A DNA stretch of 27,435 nt from a bacterium (GTDB taxonomy: Bacteria > Patescibacteriota > Minisyncoccia > UBA6257 > GWB1-50-10): the NCBI GenBank assembly GCA_021825465.1, contig JAKAGX010000005.1, forward strand, positions 1 through 27,435. Direction: 5' to 3'. Every line of letters starts with the position of its first letter. Position 1 is the stretch's first letter. The position numbers and the translations under genes are program-made. Of this stretch, positions 9,501 to 16,614 are shown piece after piece. The notes below the pieces were generated by a model. The model did not search any database. It was not told where the DNA came from and saw only the letters and a program-made list of their open reading frames with translations.

Positions 9501-9731
9501 GGATACGGAGCGGCGCACACCCTTCAAGAAATGCTGACCATCAAGTCGGACGACGTCATGGGCCGCTCGGCGGCGTTCGAATCGATCATCAGGGGACAGG
9601 AAATACGCAAGCCGAATGTTCCCGCTTCGTTCAATGTATTGGTTTCCGAAATGAAATCCTTGGGGCTCGACGTGAATTACGAATACGAGCATAGTCGCGA
9701 GGAGGAAGGTCAAAACGAAGAAAACGAATAA
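6552..9731 (+). CDS. rpoB: DNA-directed RNA polymerase subunit beta
   Basis: A 1059-aa protein, shorter than typical RpoB (about 1150-1350 aa); the loss appears to lie in lineage-specific inserts, since the core motifs are present. The N-terminal region contains VNGVERVVISQIIRSPG. The rifampicin-region core (about 373-430) has SQFMDQVNPLAELEHKRR followed by VSSMGPGGLTRERAGFEVRD, and the positions equivalent to E. coli D516, H526 and S531 are wild type. The C-terminal part has GANFEDAIVVSERV, GDKLAGRYGNKGVIS, and LGGKANLGGQRFGEMEVWALE. ATG 6552 follows an A-rich stretch with no Shine-Dalgarno sequence. It is followed 14 nt later by rpoC. The usual upstream genes rplJ and rplL are absent here; mltG precedes it instead. 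Confidence 0.98.
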   Translation: MQKVKIFSSHKKQAFAPDNWLGIQVDSYRWFLEKGLRELFDEISPIKDHSGNELELSFLDYKFDEPKYTEAQSMEKDLTYEAPLRANIKLANKLTKDVKVQEVYLGDFPVMTARGTFIVNGVERVVISQIIRSPGAYFTANIWRGKKLFGAKLIPNRGAWLEFETEADGVVSVKIDRRRKAPVTQLLRIFGFETNEEIKKAFSKVDTGTLKYIDATLAKDESKTRDESFLEIYKRLRPGELATLENAKFLIEPMFSRFDRYDLSPVGRYKFNQRLNITKKDSRVLDVDDLVAVISEIVRLNNDQSSEPDDIDHLGNRRIRSVGELVQLRLRIGFARLKRGIQDKMSTLDRSTLQPAQLVNYKLLTSVVRDFFASSTLSQFMDQVNPLAELEHKRRVSSMGPGGLTRERAGFEVRDVHLSYYGRICPIQTPEGANIGIVNYFATCARINEYGFLESPYYHVKNGKVTDELVWLNAFDEEKYNITQADVRTDDEGKILEKVVPARVKGDPSTCQATEVDFMDVSTNEMISVSTALIPFLEHNDANRVLMGSNMQRQAVPPLMAEAPLVCTGEEEKAAVDSGQVIVADVHGVVSEVDGRSITVKSEKGNKVYNLYKFKRSNNSTCMSQRPVVSVGEKVKPGTVLADGPATENGVLALGKNLLVAFVPFYGANFEDAIVVSERVAREDLFTSVYIDTHTCLVKDTKLGPEITTPDIPNVSEEKLRNLDAEGIIRIGAEVRANDILVGKISPKGESELTSEERLLRAIFGEKARDIKDTSLTLPHGKEGRVIGIKIFSRDKGDKLDPGIIKKIQVEVAQLRKIKAGDKLAGRYGNKGVISQIRKVEDMPYLADGTPVDIVLNPLGVVSRMNLGQIMEVSLGLAAKKLGYRAVVKNFVGASDDDIKDELVAAGYESSGKMTVMNGLTGQPFAEPITVGYMYIMKLNHLVEDKMHVRSTGPYSLITQQPLGGKANLGGQRFGEMEVWALEGYGAAHTLQEMLTIKSDDVMGRSAAFESIIRGQEIRKPNVPASFNVLVSEMKSLGLDVNYEYEHSREEEGQNEENE

Positions 9732-9745
9732 TCAATATTACGACC

Positions 9746-12700
9746 ATGACCAGAGACGACATCAAAAAAATCGGTATCAAGTTGGCTTCGCCGGACGAGA
9801 TCATGGAATGGTCCGCCCATAAGGGGCCGGACGGCGAAAAGATCTATGGCGAAGTGACGAAGCCGGAAACGTTGAACTATCGGACGCAGCGGCCGGAAAA
9901 GGACGGCTTGTTTTCCGAACGGATCTTCGGACCCACGAGGGATTACGAGTGCTACTGCGGAAAGTACAAAAAGGTGAAGTTCAAGGGTATTGTGTGCGAA
10001 AAATGCGGCGTCGAAGTCACCCATTCGTCGGTCCGCCGGGAACGGATGGGGCACATCAAGCTTGCCGCGCCGGTCGCTCACATTTGGTTTCTGAAGACGG
10101 TCCCTTCGCGGCTCAGTCTTATTTTGAATATCTCCGAACCGAAACTCGAGAAGGTGATCTACTACGCGGCGTACATCGTCACCAAGGTCAACGAGGAGAA
10201 CAAAAAGAGGGCTCTTGAGAATATCAGCAAAGAGTTCAAATCGTTGAAAGAAGAAGGCTTTAAATCGGAAGAGCTTAAAAAGAAACAAACCGAAGTCAAG
10301 GAAATCCTTTCGCTTTTGAAGCCGGGGTTGATCTTGAGCCAAGATGAATATTACAGCTTAGTCGAACGGTTCGGCGATGTTTTCGAGGCCGGCCAAGGAG
10401 CGGAAGCGATACGGAAGATCATGGAAAGCGTCGACTTGAAGGCTCTTTTGAAGCAGCTCGAAAAAGAATTGGGAGAAGTGAACGACGCTCTGAAGCAAAA
10501 GAAAATCCTCCTCCGCTTGAAGCTTGTCCGCTCGATGTTGAAGTCCGGCGTCCGTCCCGAATGGATGGTTTTAACGACGTTGCCGGTCCTTCCTCCGGAA
10601 CTCCGCCCGATGGTGGTCTTGGACGGCGGGTTTTATGCGACGGCCGATTTGAACGATCTTTATGCTCGGGTCATCAATCGGAACAACCGATTGAAAAAAC
10701 TTATCGAACTTAAATCACCTGAAGTCATCATCGTGAACGAAAAGCGGATGCTCCAGGAGGCGGTCGATGCGCTTATCGACAACACAGCTCGCTTGGGAAG
10801 CCAGCTTTTGTCATCCAAGCGACGGCCCTTGAAGTCGCTTGCCGACATGTTGAAGGGGAAGCAAGGGCGGTTCCGTCAAAATCTCCTCGGAAAACGCGTC
10901 GACTATTCCGGCCGCTCGGTCATCGTTGTCGGACCCGAATTGAAGCTCAATGAATGCGGTCTTCCGAAGAACATGGCGATCGAGCTCTTCCGGCCGTTCG
11001 TCATCAATAAAATAATAGAGCGCGGATTTGCGTTCAATATCAAGCAAGCAAACCGCTTGATCGAGCAGGGACCGCCGGAAGTGTGGGCGATCTTGGAAGA
11101 AGTCATTCAATCGAGGAGGGTGCTTTTGAATCGCGCTCCGACTCTCCACCGCCTCGGCATTCAAGCATTCAAACCAGTTCTGATCGAGGACCTTGCGATT
11201 CGGATCCCGCCTTTGGTCTGCACCGCTTTCAATGCCGACTTCGATGGAGATCAAATGGCTATCCACTTGCCTTTGACCGCCGAGGCGCAGTACGAGGCGG
11301 AAAATCTCATGGATGCCGGGAAGAACCTCTTGAAGCCGGCAGACGGCGGACCGATCGTCACGCCGACCAACGACGTCATTTTGGGCGTTTATTTCCTGAC
11401 CCACGTGAAGAAAGGCGCACGGGGGGAGGGGAAATCGTTCGCCGACGTCCGGGATCTTTCGTTTGCCGTCGAGAACGGCTTGGTTGACATAAGCGCGATG
11501 GTCAAGGTGTACGTCGAAGGAAAGCTTATGGAAACATCGTTCGGCCGCCTCATTTTCAACGAGGTTTTGCCGGATGATTTCGAATACGTGAATGATGCGC
11601 TCGATAAGGGCGGCTTAAAGAGCTTGGTCTCCCGGATCATCGAGGATCGAAGCGTAGATGAAAGCAGGTTTTATGTCGATAAGATTAAGGACCTCGGTTT
11701 CTACTACTCGACGATCTCTTCGATAACGTGGGGCATGCTCGATACAATACTTCCAGAAGAGAAGAAGGGTATTCTCGAAAGTGCTGGAAAGGAAGTCGCT
11801 TTGATCGAAGATCAATATAACGAAGGGCTCTTAACGTTCGAAGAGCGGAAGAGCAGGATCATTACGATTTGGACCGATGCTCGAGAACGGATCGCAAAAA
11901 TCCTTCCCAAAACGCTGACAGAAGGGAATCCTCTTTCCATGATCTTGAACTCCAAATCACGCGGCAGCTGGTCGCAAATGATCCAGATGGTCGGCATGAA
12001 GGGGTTGATTCAAGACGTGCGCGGCGAAACGATAGAATTGCCCGCCAAATCCTCGTACAAGGAAGGATTGGGCGTCCTTGAGTACTTCATCAGCGCCCAC
12101 GGCGCCCGAAAGGGTTCGACCGATACAGCCTTGAAGACTGCAGCCGCCGGGTACCTGACGCGGCGCTTGGTTGACGTCGCGCAGGACGTTTTCGTGAGCG
12201 AGCCGGATTGCGGGGCGAAAGAAGGGATCGAGATCATACGAGCCGAAGGCGATGCGTACGGGTATTCGTTTGCCGAGCGCATCTTTTCGCGGACGGCATT
12301 GGAAGATATCCGCGTCGACCGAAAAGTTGTCGTGAAGGCCGGCGAGCCGATCGGCCGCGAAGCGGCGAAGGAGATCCAAAATTCGAAATTGGAATCGATC
12401 AAGGTGAGAACCCCCATTACTTGTAAAGCGACTTCCGGCATTTGTGCGACGTGCTACGGGTTGGACCTGGGGAGAAACAAGAAAGTCGAGCGGGGAGAAG
12501 CGGTCGGTGTCATAGCCGCCCAATCCATCGGCGAACCCGGTACTCAGCTTACGCTCAGGACGTTCCACATCGGCGGCATTGCCGGATCGGACATCACGCA
12601 CGGCTTGCCGAGGATCGAGGAAATCTTCGAATCCAGGATCCCGAAGGGAAAGGCAACCTTGGTACGGGCCGACGGCATTGTGACCGATATCGCCGATCGG

Positions 12701-13432
12701 GGCCTTTCGACCGTCATTGCGGTCAGAGAAGAAGCCTCGTCCGGCGTGAAGCGAAGAGGCAGGAGAACTTCAAAAGAAAAGAACGTTTACGAATACTTGG
12801 TTCCGCCGCGCGCCGGCATTCGGGTTAAAATCGGGGATACGGTGCGGCGCGGGGAGCAAATATACGAAGGACCGATGGATTTGCGGGAGATTCTCGCTTA
12901 CCGCGGCCTCAATGAACTCATCCACTACGTGGTGAACGAAATCCAAAAGATCTATGTGACGCAAGGATCGGTCATCAATGACAAGCATATCGAGATCATG
13001 GTGCGGCAGATGCTTTCCAAGGTTACCGTGAAAGATCCGGGTGATACCGAATTTATGCTCGGGGAAATCGTCGGTAAGTCCAAGTTCATAGCGGTTGCAA
13101 AAGAAGCAAAGCGATCGAAGAAAAAGCCGCCGCGAGCCGTCCAAAAGGTTTTCGGCATTACAAGGATCGCGCTCGGCACCGAGAGCTTCCTTTCGGCTGC
13201 TTCATTCCAGGAAACCGCACGAGTGCTCGTCGAAGCCGCTGTCGCTGCGAAGGTTGATTCGCTGAAGGGGCTCAAGGAAAACGTGATCATCGGCCGCCTT
13301 ATACCGGCCGGTACGGGGGTGAAAAAGATACCGGAAGAAGCTTTGCGTGAAATGAAGATAAAATTGACAGGAACCGTCGTTTCTGATAATGTGACTCAAA
13401 CTACACCAGATGGAGGAGAAGGACAAAAATAA
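9746..13432 (+). CDS. rpoC: DNA-directed RNA polymerase subunit beta'
   Basis: A 1228-aa protein. The N-terminal zinc-binding domain has C69, C71, C84 and C87. The active-site NADFDGDQMAIH at about 496-507 carries the three catalytic Asp residues that bind Mg2+. The second zinc site is C822, C893, C900 and C903. Bridge-helix and trigger-loop sequence (SYKEGLGVLEYFISAHGARK, IGEPGTQLTLRTFHIGG) is intact. It is shorter than E. coli RpoC (1407 aa), with only a small insert between the bridge helix and C-terminal regions. The gene's last 23 nt overlap rpsF. No separate promoter is seen, so it is likely cotranscribed with rpoB. Confidence 0.98.
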   Translation: MTRDDIKKIGIKLASPDEIMEWSAHKGPDGEKIYGEVTKPETLNYRTQRPEKDGLFSERIFGPTRDYECYCGKYKKVKFKGIVCEKCGVEVTHSSVRRERMGHIKLAAPVAHIWFLKTVPSRLSLILNISEPKLEKVIYYAAYIVTKVNEENKKRALENISKEFKSLKEEGFKSEELKKKQTEVKEILSLLKPGLILSQDEYYSLVERFGDVFEAGQGAEAIRKIMESVDLKALLKQLEKELGEVNDALKQKKILLRLKLVRSMLKSGVRPEWMVLTTLPVLPPELRPMVVLDGGFYATADLNDLYARVINRNNRLKKLIELKSPEVIIVNEKRMLQEAVDALIDNTARLGSQLLSSKRRPLKSLADMLKGKQGRFRQNLLGKRVDYSGRSVIVVGPELKLNECGLPKNMAIELFRPFVINKIIERGFAFNIKQANRLIEQGPPEVWAILEEVIQSRRVLLNRAPTLHRLGIQAFKPVLIEDLAIRIPPLVCTAFNADFDGDQMAIHLPLTAEAQYEAENLMDAGKNLLKPADGGPIVTPTNDVILGVYFLTHVKKGARGEGKSFADVRDLSFAVENGLVDISAMVKVYVEGKLMETSFGRLIFNEVLPDDFEYVNDALDKGGLKSLVSRIIEDRSVDESRFYVDKIKDLGFYYSTISSITWGMLDTILPEEKKGILESAGKEVALIEDQYNEGLLTFEERKSRIITIWTDARERIAKILPKTLTEGNPLSMILNSKSRGSWSQMIQMVGMKGLIQDVRGETIELPAKSSYKEGLGVLEYFISAHGARKGSTDTALKTAAAGYLTRRLVDVAQDVFVSEPDCGAKEGIEIIRAEGDAYGYSFAERIFSRTALEDIRVDRKVVVKAGEPIGREAAKEIQNSKLESIKVRTPITCKATSGICATCYGLDLGRNKKVERGEAVGVIAAQSIGEPGTQLTLRTFHIGGIAGSDITHGLPRIEEIFESRIPKGKATLVRADGIVTDIADRGLSTVIAVREEASSGVKRRGRRTSKEKNVYEYLVPPRAGIRVKIGDTVRRGEQIYEGPMDLREILAYRGLNELIHYVVNEIQKIYVTQGSVINDKHIEIMVRQMLSKVTVKDPGDTEFMLGEIVGKSKFIAVAKEAKRSKKKPPRAVQKVFGITRIALGTESFLSAASFQETARVLVEAAVAAKVDSLKGLKENVIIGRLIPAGTGVKKIPEEALREMKIKLTGTVVSDNVTQTTPDGGEGQK

Positions 13433-13838
13433 CTACGAAATAACGTTTTGGGTAAGGGAGGAAAACGCCTCTCCCGTCACGGACATTCTGAAAAAGAACG
13501 GGTGTGATATCGTTGAAGAAAAACCTCTTCAAAAGATGCAATTGGGGTATCCGATCAAGAAAGAAAAATATGCTTTCTTGGGAACGGTGATCTTTGCCGC
13601 TCATTCCGAAGCCGCTCAAGCGATCCGCGAACCTTTGAATTTGGAAGGGTCGGTTTTGAGATATACGCTCGGCAATACCGACAAGCATCGGGTTGAAAAG
13701 GGAACGGGTGAATCGATGCGGGGCAGTTTCTCGTCTTTGCGCGAAAGGTCAAATTACTCAAGCTCGTTCAAGAGAAAAGAAGAAGGAGTGCTCACGAACG
13801 AAAGCTTGGAAAAGAAAATAGAAGAGATTTTGAATTAA
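13410..13838 (+). CDS. rpsF: Small ribosomal subunit protein bS6
   Basis: A 142-aa protein. The core NNYEITFWVREE, IVEEKPLQKMQLGYPIKKEKYAFLGTVIF and LNLEGSVLRYTL matches the S6 ferredoxin-like fold that binds S18 on the 30S platform. The start at ATG 13410 lies inside rpoC (23-nt overlap); no other in-frame ATG precedes the fold. After the S6 domain (about 1-100) is a Ser/Arg/Lys-rich tail of about 40 residues ending in EKKIEEILN. The order rpsF-ssb-rpsR is the classic one, with one base between rpsF and ssb. bL9 (rplI), which often ends this operon, is missing. Confidence 0.9.
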   Translation: MEEKDKNNYEITFWVREENASPVTDILKKNGCDIVEEKPLQKMQLGYPIKKEKYAFLGTVIFAAHSEAAQAIREPLNLEGSVLRYTLGNTDKHRVEKGTGESMRGSFSSLRERSNYSSSFKRKEEGVLTNESLEKKIEEILN

Positions 13839-13839
13839 C

Positions 13840-14277
13840 ATGAATCTCAATAAGGTGTTCATTTTCGGCAATCTGACGAGGGATCCGGAACTCCGGCAAA
13901 CGCCCGGAGGTCAGTCGGTTTGCTCGTTCGGCGTCGCCACGAACAGTTTCTTTTCGGATAAATCCGGCCAACGCCAGCAGAAAACGGAATTCCACAATGT
14001 GGTGGTGTGGGGACGGCAGGCGGAAGTCGCCAACCAGTTCTTAAGAAAAGGAAGTTCCGTTTTGATCGAAGGAAGGCTTCAAACCCGTTCTTGGCAGGAT
14101 AAGCAAGGCGTACAGCGGAAGACGACCGAGATCGTGACCGAACGGATGCAGCTGGGGCCGAGGACAGGTGGAGCGGGAGCGTCCGCGCCAGCTCCGGAAG
14201 AAGATCGTCGGGAAGAAGAACTGCCGGAGATCAATCTCGAGGAAACTGAGATAAAGCCGGAAGATATACCGTTTTAA
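13840..14277 (+). CDS. ssb: Single-stranded DNA-binding protein
   Basis: A 145-aa protein. The OB-fold (about 1-105) begins MNLNKVFIFGNLTRDPELR and contains the typical FHNVVVWGRQAEVANQFLRKGSSV segment. A linker rich in Gly/Ala/Pro and Glu leads to the C-terminal tip EDIPF, the acidic-hydrophobic tail through which SSB recruits replication and repair proteins. It starts one base after rpsF. No Shine-Dalgarno sequence is evident, so translation may depend on coupling. It works with DnaE, encoded further along. Confidence 0.96.
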   Translation: MNLNKVFIFGNLTRDPELRQTPGGQSVCSFGVATNSFFSDKSGQRQQKTEFHNVVVWGRQAEVANQFLRKGSSVLIEGRLQTRSWQDKQGVQRKTTEIVTERMQLGPRTGGAGASAPAPEEDRREEELPEINLEETEIKPEDIPF

Positions 14278-14294
14278 AAAGAGTATTTATTGCC

Positions 14295-14504
14295 ATGAAA
14301 CAGCAAAAACAGTGTTTTTTTTGTTCGCAGAACTCGAAGGTCATCGATTACCACGATGTCGATACCTTAAAGAAGTTCGTTTCGAGCCAGCTTAAAATCA
14401 TCGATCCGCGCCATAGCCATATTTGCGCGAAGCACCAACGGAGGCTTGCAAAGGCTATCAAGCAGGCGAGGGTTATGGGCCTTTTACCCTTCGTGAAGAA
14501 GTAA
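14295..14504 (+). CDS. rpsR: Small ribosomal subunit protein bS18
   Basis: A 69-aa protein with the S18 signature (VDTLKKFVSSQLKIIDPRHSH, then RRLAKAIKQARVMGLLPFV). C7, C10, C44 and H47 form a possible zinc-ribbon set, a pattern found in zinc-type S18 proteins. It binds 16S rRNA with S6. ATG 14295 is 17 nt after ssb. The next gene starts 7 nt after its stop, where rplI is usual in other bacteria. Confidence 0.95.
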   Translation: MKQQKQCFFCSQNSKVIDYHDVDTLKKFVSSQLKIIDPRHSHICAKHQRRLAKAIKQARVMGLLPFVKK

Positions 14505-14511
14505 AGAAGCG

Positions 14512-15081
14512 ATGGCTTTGGATATCAAGGTCTTCCAATTGATCCACGGACTGTCCGGTATTTCGGGTATCGTGGATTTCTTCGGTGTTTTTTTGGCGGA
14601 GTATTTGCCGTATCTTATGGGAGTAGCGCTCCTTTTTTTTGTTTTCAAGCGCGAGGGGACAAGAAACAAGCTCATGGCCTTCTTTTCCATCATCTTTACC
14701 GCTCTTGTTTCTTATTCCGTTTTGACTGCGCTCGTTGATTTTTTCTTTCCGCGTGAACGGCCGTCCGCATCTCTCAATATCACCCCGCTGATAGCGGCGA
14801 ACGGCACCTCATTTCCGTCGGCGCACGCAGCCTTCTTCTTTGCCGTATCCTTCGTCCTTCTTTCGATAAGCAAAAAGTGGGGAGTTTGGTTCCTTTTCCT
14901 TTCGACGGTCATGGGCATCGCAAGGATATTCGTCGGGGTCCACTATCCGTCGGATATCGTGGGAGGGGTCGTGATCGGGTTCGTCACCTTCCTCATTTAT
15001 AAATTCCTTTTCCATTCTCGACATGAATCGATCATCTCTGATGAAATACCGGGGGAAAATCTCGAAAGAACTGAAGGATAA
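14512..15081 (+). CDS. PAP2-family membrane lipid phosphatase (undecaprenyl-diphosphatase-like)
   Basis: A 189-aa protein with about six hydrophobic segments. The three PAP2 phosphatase motifs are present: PRERPSA (80-86), FPSAHA (101-106, catalytic H105) and ARIFVGVHYPSD (137-148, with R138, nucleophile-type H144 and D148). Size and topology resemble BcrC/YbjG enzymes, which remove a phosphate from undecaprenyl diphosphate to recycle the lipid carrier for wall synthesis; phosphatidylglycerophosphate or other lipids remain possible substrates. It lies 7 nt after rpsR and its 3' end overlaps tsaC by 41-59 nt depending on the tsaC start, so it is inside a translation operon. Confidence 0.85.
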   Translation: MALDIKVFQLIHGLSGISGIVDFFGVFLAEYLPYLMGVALLFFVFKREGTRNKLMAFFSIIFTALVSYSVLTALVDFFFPRERPSASLNITPLIAANGTSFPSAHAAFFFAVSFVLLSISKKWGVWFLFLSTVMGIARIFVGVHYPSDIVGGVVIGFVTFLIYKFLFHSRHESIISDEIPGENLERTEG

Positions 15082-15688
15082 TCTCGCTGCATCGCTTCGG
15101 AACGGTGCGGTGGGAATTTTCCCGACGGATACCATTTACGGCATTGTCGCTTCGGCTTTTTCCCCCCAAGGGGTTCGCCGTATTTATCGCCTGCGAAAGA
15201 GAAACCCGCGGAAACCTTTCATCATACTTATTTCATCTCCCCGCGACCTTGCGAAGTTCGGCGTGCAGCCCTTGGCCCGGCAAAAGAGGATCATGAATGC
15301 CGTTTGGCCGGGGCCTACGAGCTTGATTTTTGCGATATCAAGCGGAAAATTCGATTATTTAACGAGAGGGGAGGGCAGTTTGGCCTTCCGTGTTCCCAAG
15401 CCGGTATGGCTCCGCGATTTCTTGTCGGCTTCAGGTCCTCTCGTTGCACCTTCCGCCAATTGGGAGGGGAAGGAGCCCTCGAGAAACGTACGCGAGGCGA
15501 GGAAGTACTTCGGCGACAAAGTTGATTTCTATGTTTCGAGGGGAAATTTGATTTCCGCCCCCTCAACCCTCGTATCCTTGGTCCATGAGCCGAAAATCCT
15601 GCGGGAAGGCGCCTCCGGCCTTAAAGGGTTGACCCCCACACTTATGCGGGAGTCTTCTCGCCGTCATCGCTCGAGGAAATTTTCATGA
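15023..15688 (+). CDS. tsaC: Threonylcarbamoyl-AMP synthase (TsaC/Sua5/YrdC family)
   Basis: A 221-aa cytoplasmic protein (ATG 15023; ATG 15041 is equally possible). It makes threonylcarbamoyl-AMP from threonine, bicarbonate and ATP, the first step of t6A37 modification in tRNAs reading ANN codons, including the tRNA-Thr in this window. FPTDTIYGIVASAF (about 34-47) is the YrdC signature; RLRKRNPRKPFIILIS, WPGPTSLIF, LAFRVPKP and VAPSANWEGKEPSRN (with the S-A-N ligand motif) follow. Unlike Sua5 it lacks the extra C-terminal domain. The last 17-18 residues (from TPTLMRE) are encoded by one arm and the loop of a 133-nt inverted repeat, so its natural C-terminus may have been replaced. Confidence 0.92.
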   Translation: MNRSSLMKYRGKISKELKDNLAASLRNGAVGIFPTDTIYGIVASAFSPQGVRRIYRLRKRNPRKPFIILISSPRDLAKFGVQPLARQKRIMNAVWPGPTSLIFAISSGKFDYLTRGEGSLAFRVPKPVWLRDFLSASGPLVAPSANWEGKEPSRNVREARKYFGDKVDFYVSRGNLISAPSTLVSLVHEPKILREGASGLKGLTPTLMRESSRRHRSRKFS

Positions 15689-15764
15689 GTTCTTGTTTCA
15701 ATTCTGCTTCCCCAAGGCTTGTAGAGAAGTGAATTGCTTTATGCTCCCGTATAAGTGTGGGGGT
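15632..15764. repeat. 133-nt inverted-repeat element at the tsaC 3' end
   Basis: The left arm at 15632-15652 starts ACCCCCACACTTATG. The right arm at 15744-15764 is its reverse complement over 21 positions, with one G-T wobble. A 91-nt centre contains the tsaC stop codon and a small inner pair, CTTCTC/GAGAAG. It could be a MITE-like insertion or a large stem-loop at the RNA level. No target-site duplication was recognised. Confidence 0.8.
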
Positions 15765-15792
15765 TGATAAAATAACGATTTCATGGTATTTT
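15764..15792 (+). promoter_or_regulatory. Promoter for secE-nusG-rplK
   Basis: TTGATA (15764-15769) is separated by exactly 17 nt from TATTTT (15787-15792). Transcription would start near 15799, about 6 nt before the secE ATG. The -35 box begins on the last base of the inverted-repeat element, so the element may have brought part of the promoter. Confidence 0.5.
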
Positions 15793-15804
15793 GTACCTAC
15801 TGGC

Positions 15805-15990
15805 ATGTTCGAAAAAATAGGTAATTTTATACAAGATTCCAAGCAAGAATTGAAGAAGGTGAATTGGCCGACCCGCGAAGAGACGACCCGATATACGCTT
15901 TTTGTGATAGGATTTTCGGTCGGTTTATCGGTATTCTTGGGAATTCTTGATTTTGTCTTCGTTCAGATCCTTCAACGGATTGTTTTTTAA
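15805..15990 (+). CDS. secE: Preprotein translocase subunit SecE
   Basis: A 61-aa protein. ATG 15805 (MFEKIGNF) was chosen because upstream in-frame codons lie in the promoter and repeat. The short amphipathic N-terminus ends in the SecE hallmark ELKKVNWPTREET (about 15-27), followed by one transmembrane helix (about 31-57). SecE clamps SecY in the membrane translocon. As in most bacteria it sits directly before nusG (2-nt gap). No Shine-Dalgarno sequence is present, consistent with the very short predicted leader. Confidence 0.93.
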   Translation: MFEKIGNFIQDSKQELKKVNWPTREETTRYTLFVIGFSVGLSVFLGILDFVFVQILQRIVF

Positions 15991-15992
15991 GA

Positions 15993-16547
15993 ATGGAACC
16001 GGAAAAAGATACAACCCAAAGAAATAAGGCTTGGTATGCGGTGCATACCTATTCAGGCTACGAGGATGCAGTGGCGAAATACCTGAAACAGAGGATATCG
16101 TCGCTTGGCATGACCGACAAGATCTTTGATGTCGTAGTGCCGAAAGAGGTGAAGATCAAGATCAGAAACGGCAAACGGCAGAAGACGGAGGAAAAAATTT
16201 ATCCCGGCTATGTTCTCGTCCATATGGTCTTGGACAACGATTCGTGGTACGTGGTGAGGAATACGCCGCGCGTCACCGGATTCGTCGGAGCTGATTCAAC
16301 GAAGCCGACGCCGCTTTCCAAGAACGAGGTTGATGAGCTCATGATGCGGATGGGCGGACAGGAGCCAAAATTCAAAGTTGACTTCAAAGTCGATGAAATG
16401 GTAAAAATAACCGACGGACCGTTCAAAGATCAGGAAGGGAGGATTTCCGAAATCGATGACGAGCGGGGGAGGATCAAGGTCTTGGTGCCGATCTTCGGGA
16501 GGGATACCGTCGTCGAACTGGACTCGCTCCAGGTCAGGAAATTATAG
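15993..16547 (+). CDS. nusG: Transcription termination/antitermination factor NusG
   Basis: A 184-aa protein. The NGN domain (about 12-115) has AWYAVHTYSGYEDAVAKYLK, IYPGYVLVHM and VRNTPRVTGFVG, the region that binds the beta' clamp helices. A C-terminal KOW domain (about 130-184) has VKITDGPFKDQEGRISEID, which binds Rho or S10. It binds elongating RNA polymerase, affecting pausing and coupling to ribosomes. The length is standard. Unusually for such a tight operon, a repeat-filled spacer of 67 nt separates it from rplK. Confidence 0.96.
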   Translation: MEPEKDTTQRNKAWYAVHTYSGYEDAVAKYLKQRISSLGMTDKIFDVVVPKEVKIKIRNGKRQKTEEKIYPGYVLVHMVLDNDSWYVVRNTPRVTGFVGADSTKPTPLSKNEVDELMMRMGGQEPKFKVDFKVDEMVKITDGPFKDQEGRISEIDDERGRIKVLVPIFGRDTVVELDSLQVRKL

Positions 16548-16555
16548 ACGAGTAG

Positions 16556-16599
16556 GTAGTATACAGTATTTGGCATCTCGTATACTGAATACTGACTAC
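16556..16599. repeat. GTATAC/AATACT inverted-repeat spacer between nusG and rplK
   Basis: AGTATAC (16558-16564) pairs with GTATACT (16580-16586). CAGTATT (16564-16570) can instead pair with AATACTG (16588-16594), and GTAGT (16556-16560) with ACTAC at 16595-16599. The repeat words continue as AAAATACAAAATACT up to the rplK ATG. There is no T-run, so it is not a standard terminator; the alternative pairings compete. Confidence 0.7.
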
Positions 16600-16614
16600 A
16601 AAATACAAAATACT

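Noticed and set aside
7215..9713. An 832-codon minus-strand frame opposite rpoB
   Set aside because: It mirrors rpoB codons; the sense protein has all RNA polymerase motifs. Long antisense frames are a side effect of codon bias here. The same holds for frames opposite rpoC, dnaE and thrS.
13495..13840. A programmed frameshift or fusion between rpoC and rpsF
   Set aside because: The 23-nt overlap is in another frame, both proteins have proper ends, and no slippery sequence stands out. It is an ordinary tight overlap.
15642..15842. A minus-strand frame of 66 codons across the inverted repeat (ends in ISSSDDGEKTPA)
   Set aside because: It covers the inverted repeat, the secE promoter and the secE start, has no ribosome site and no recognisable domain. 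It is best explained as a by-product of the repeat.
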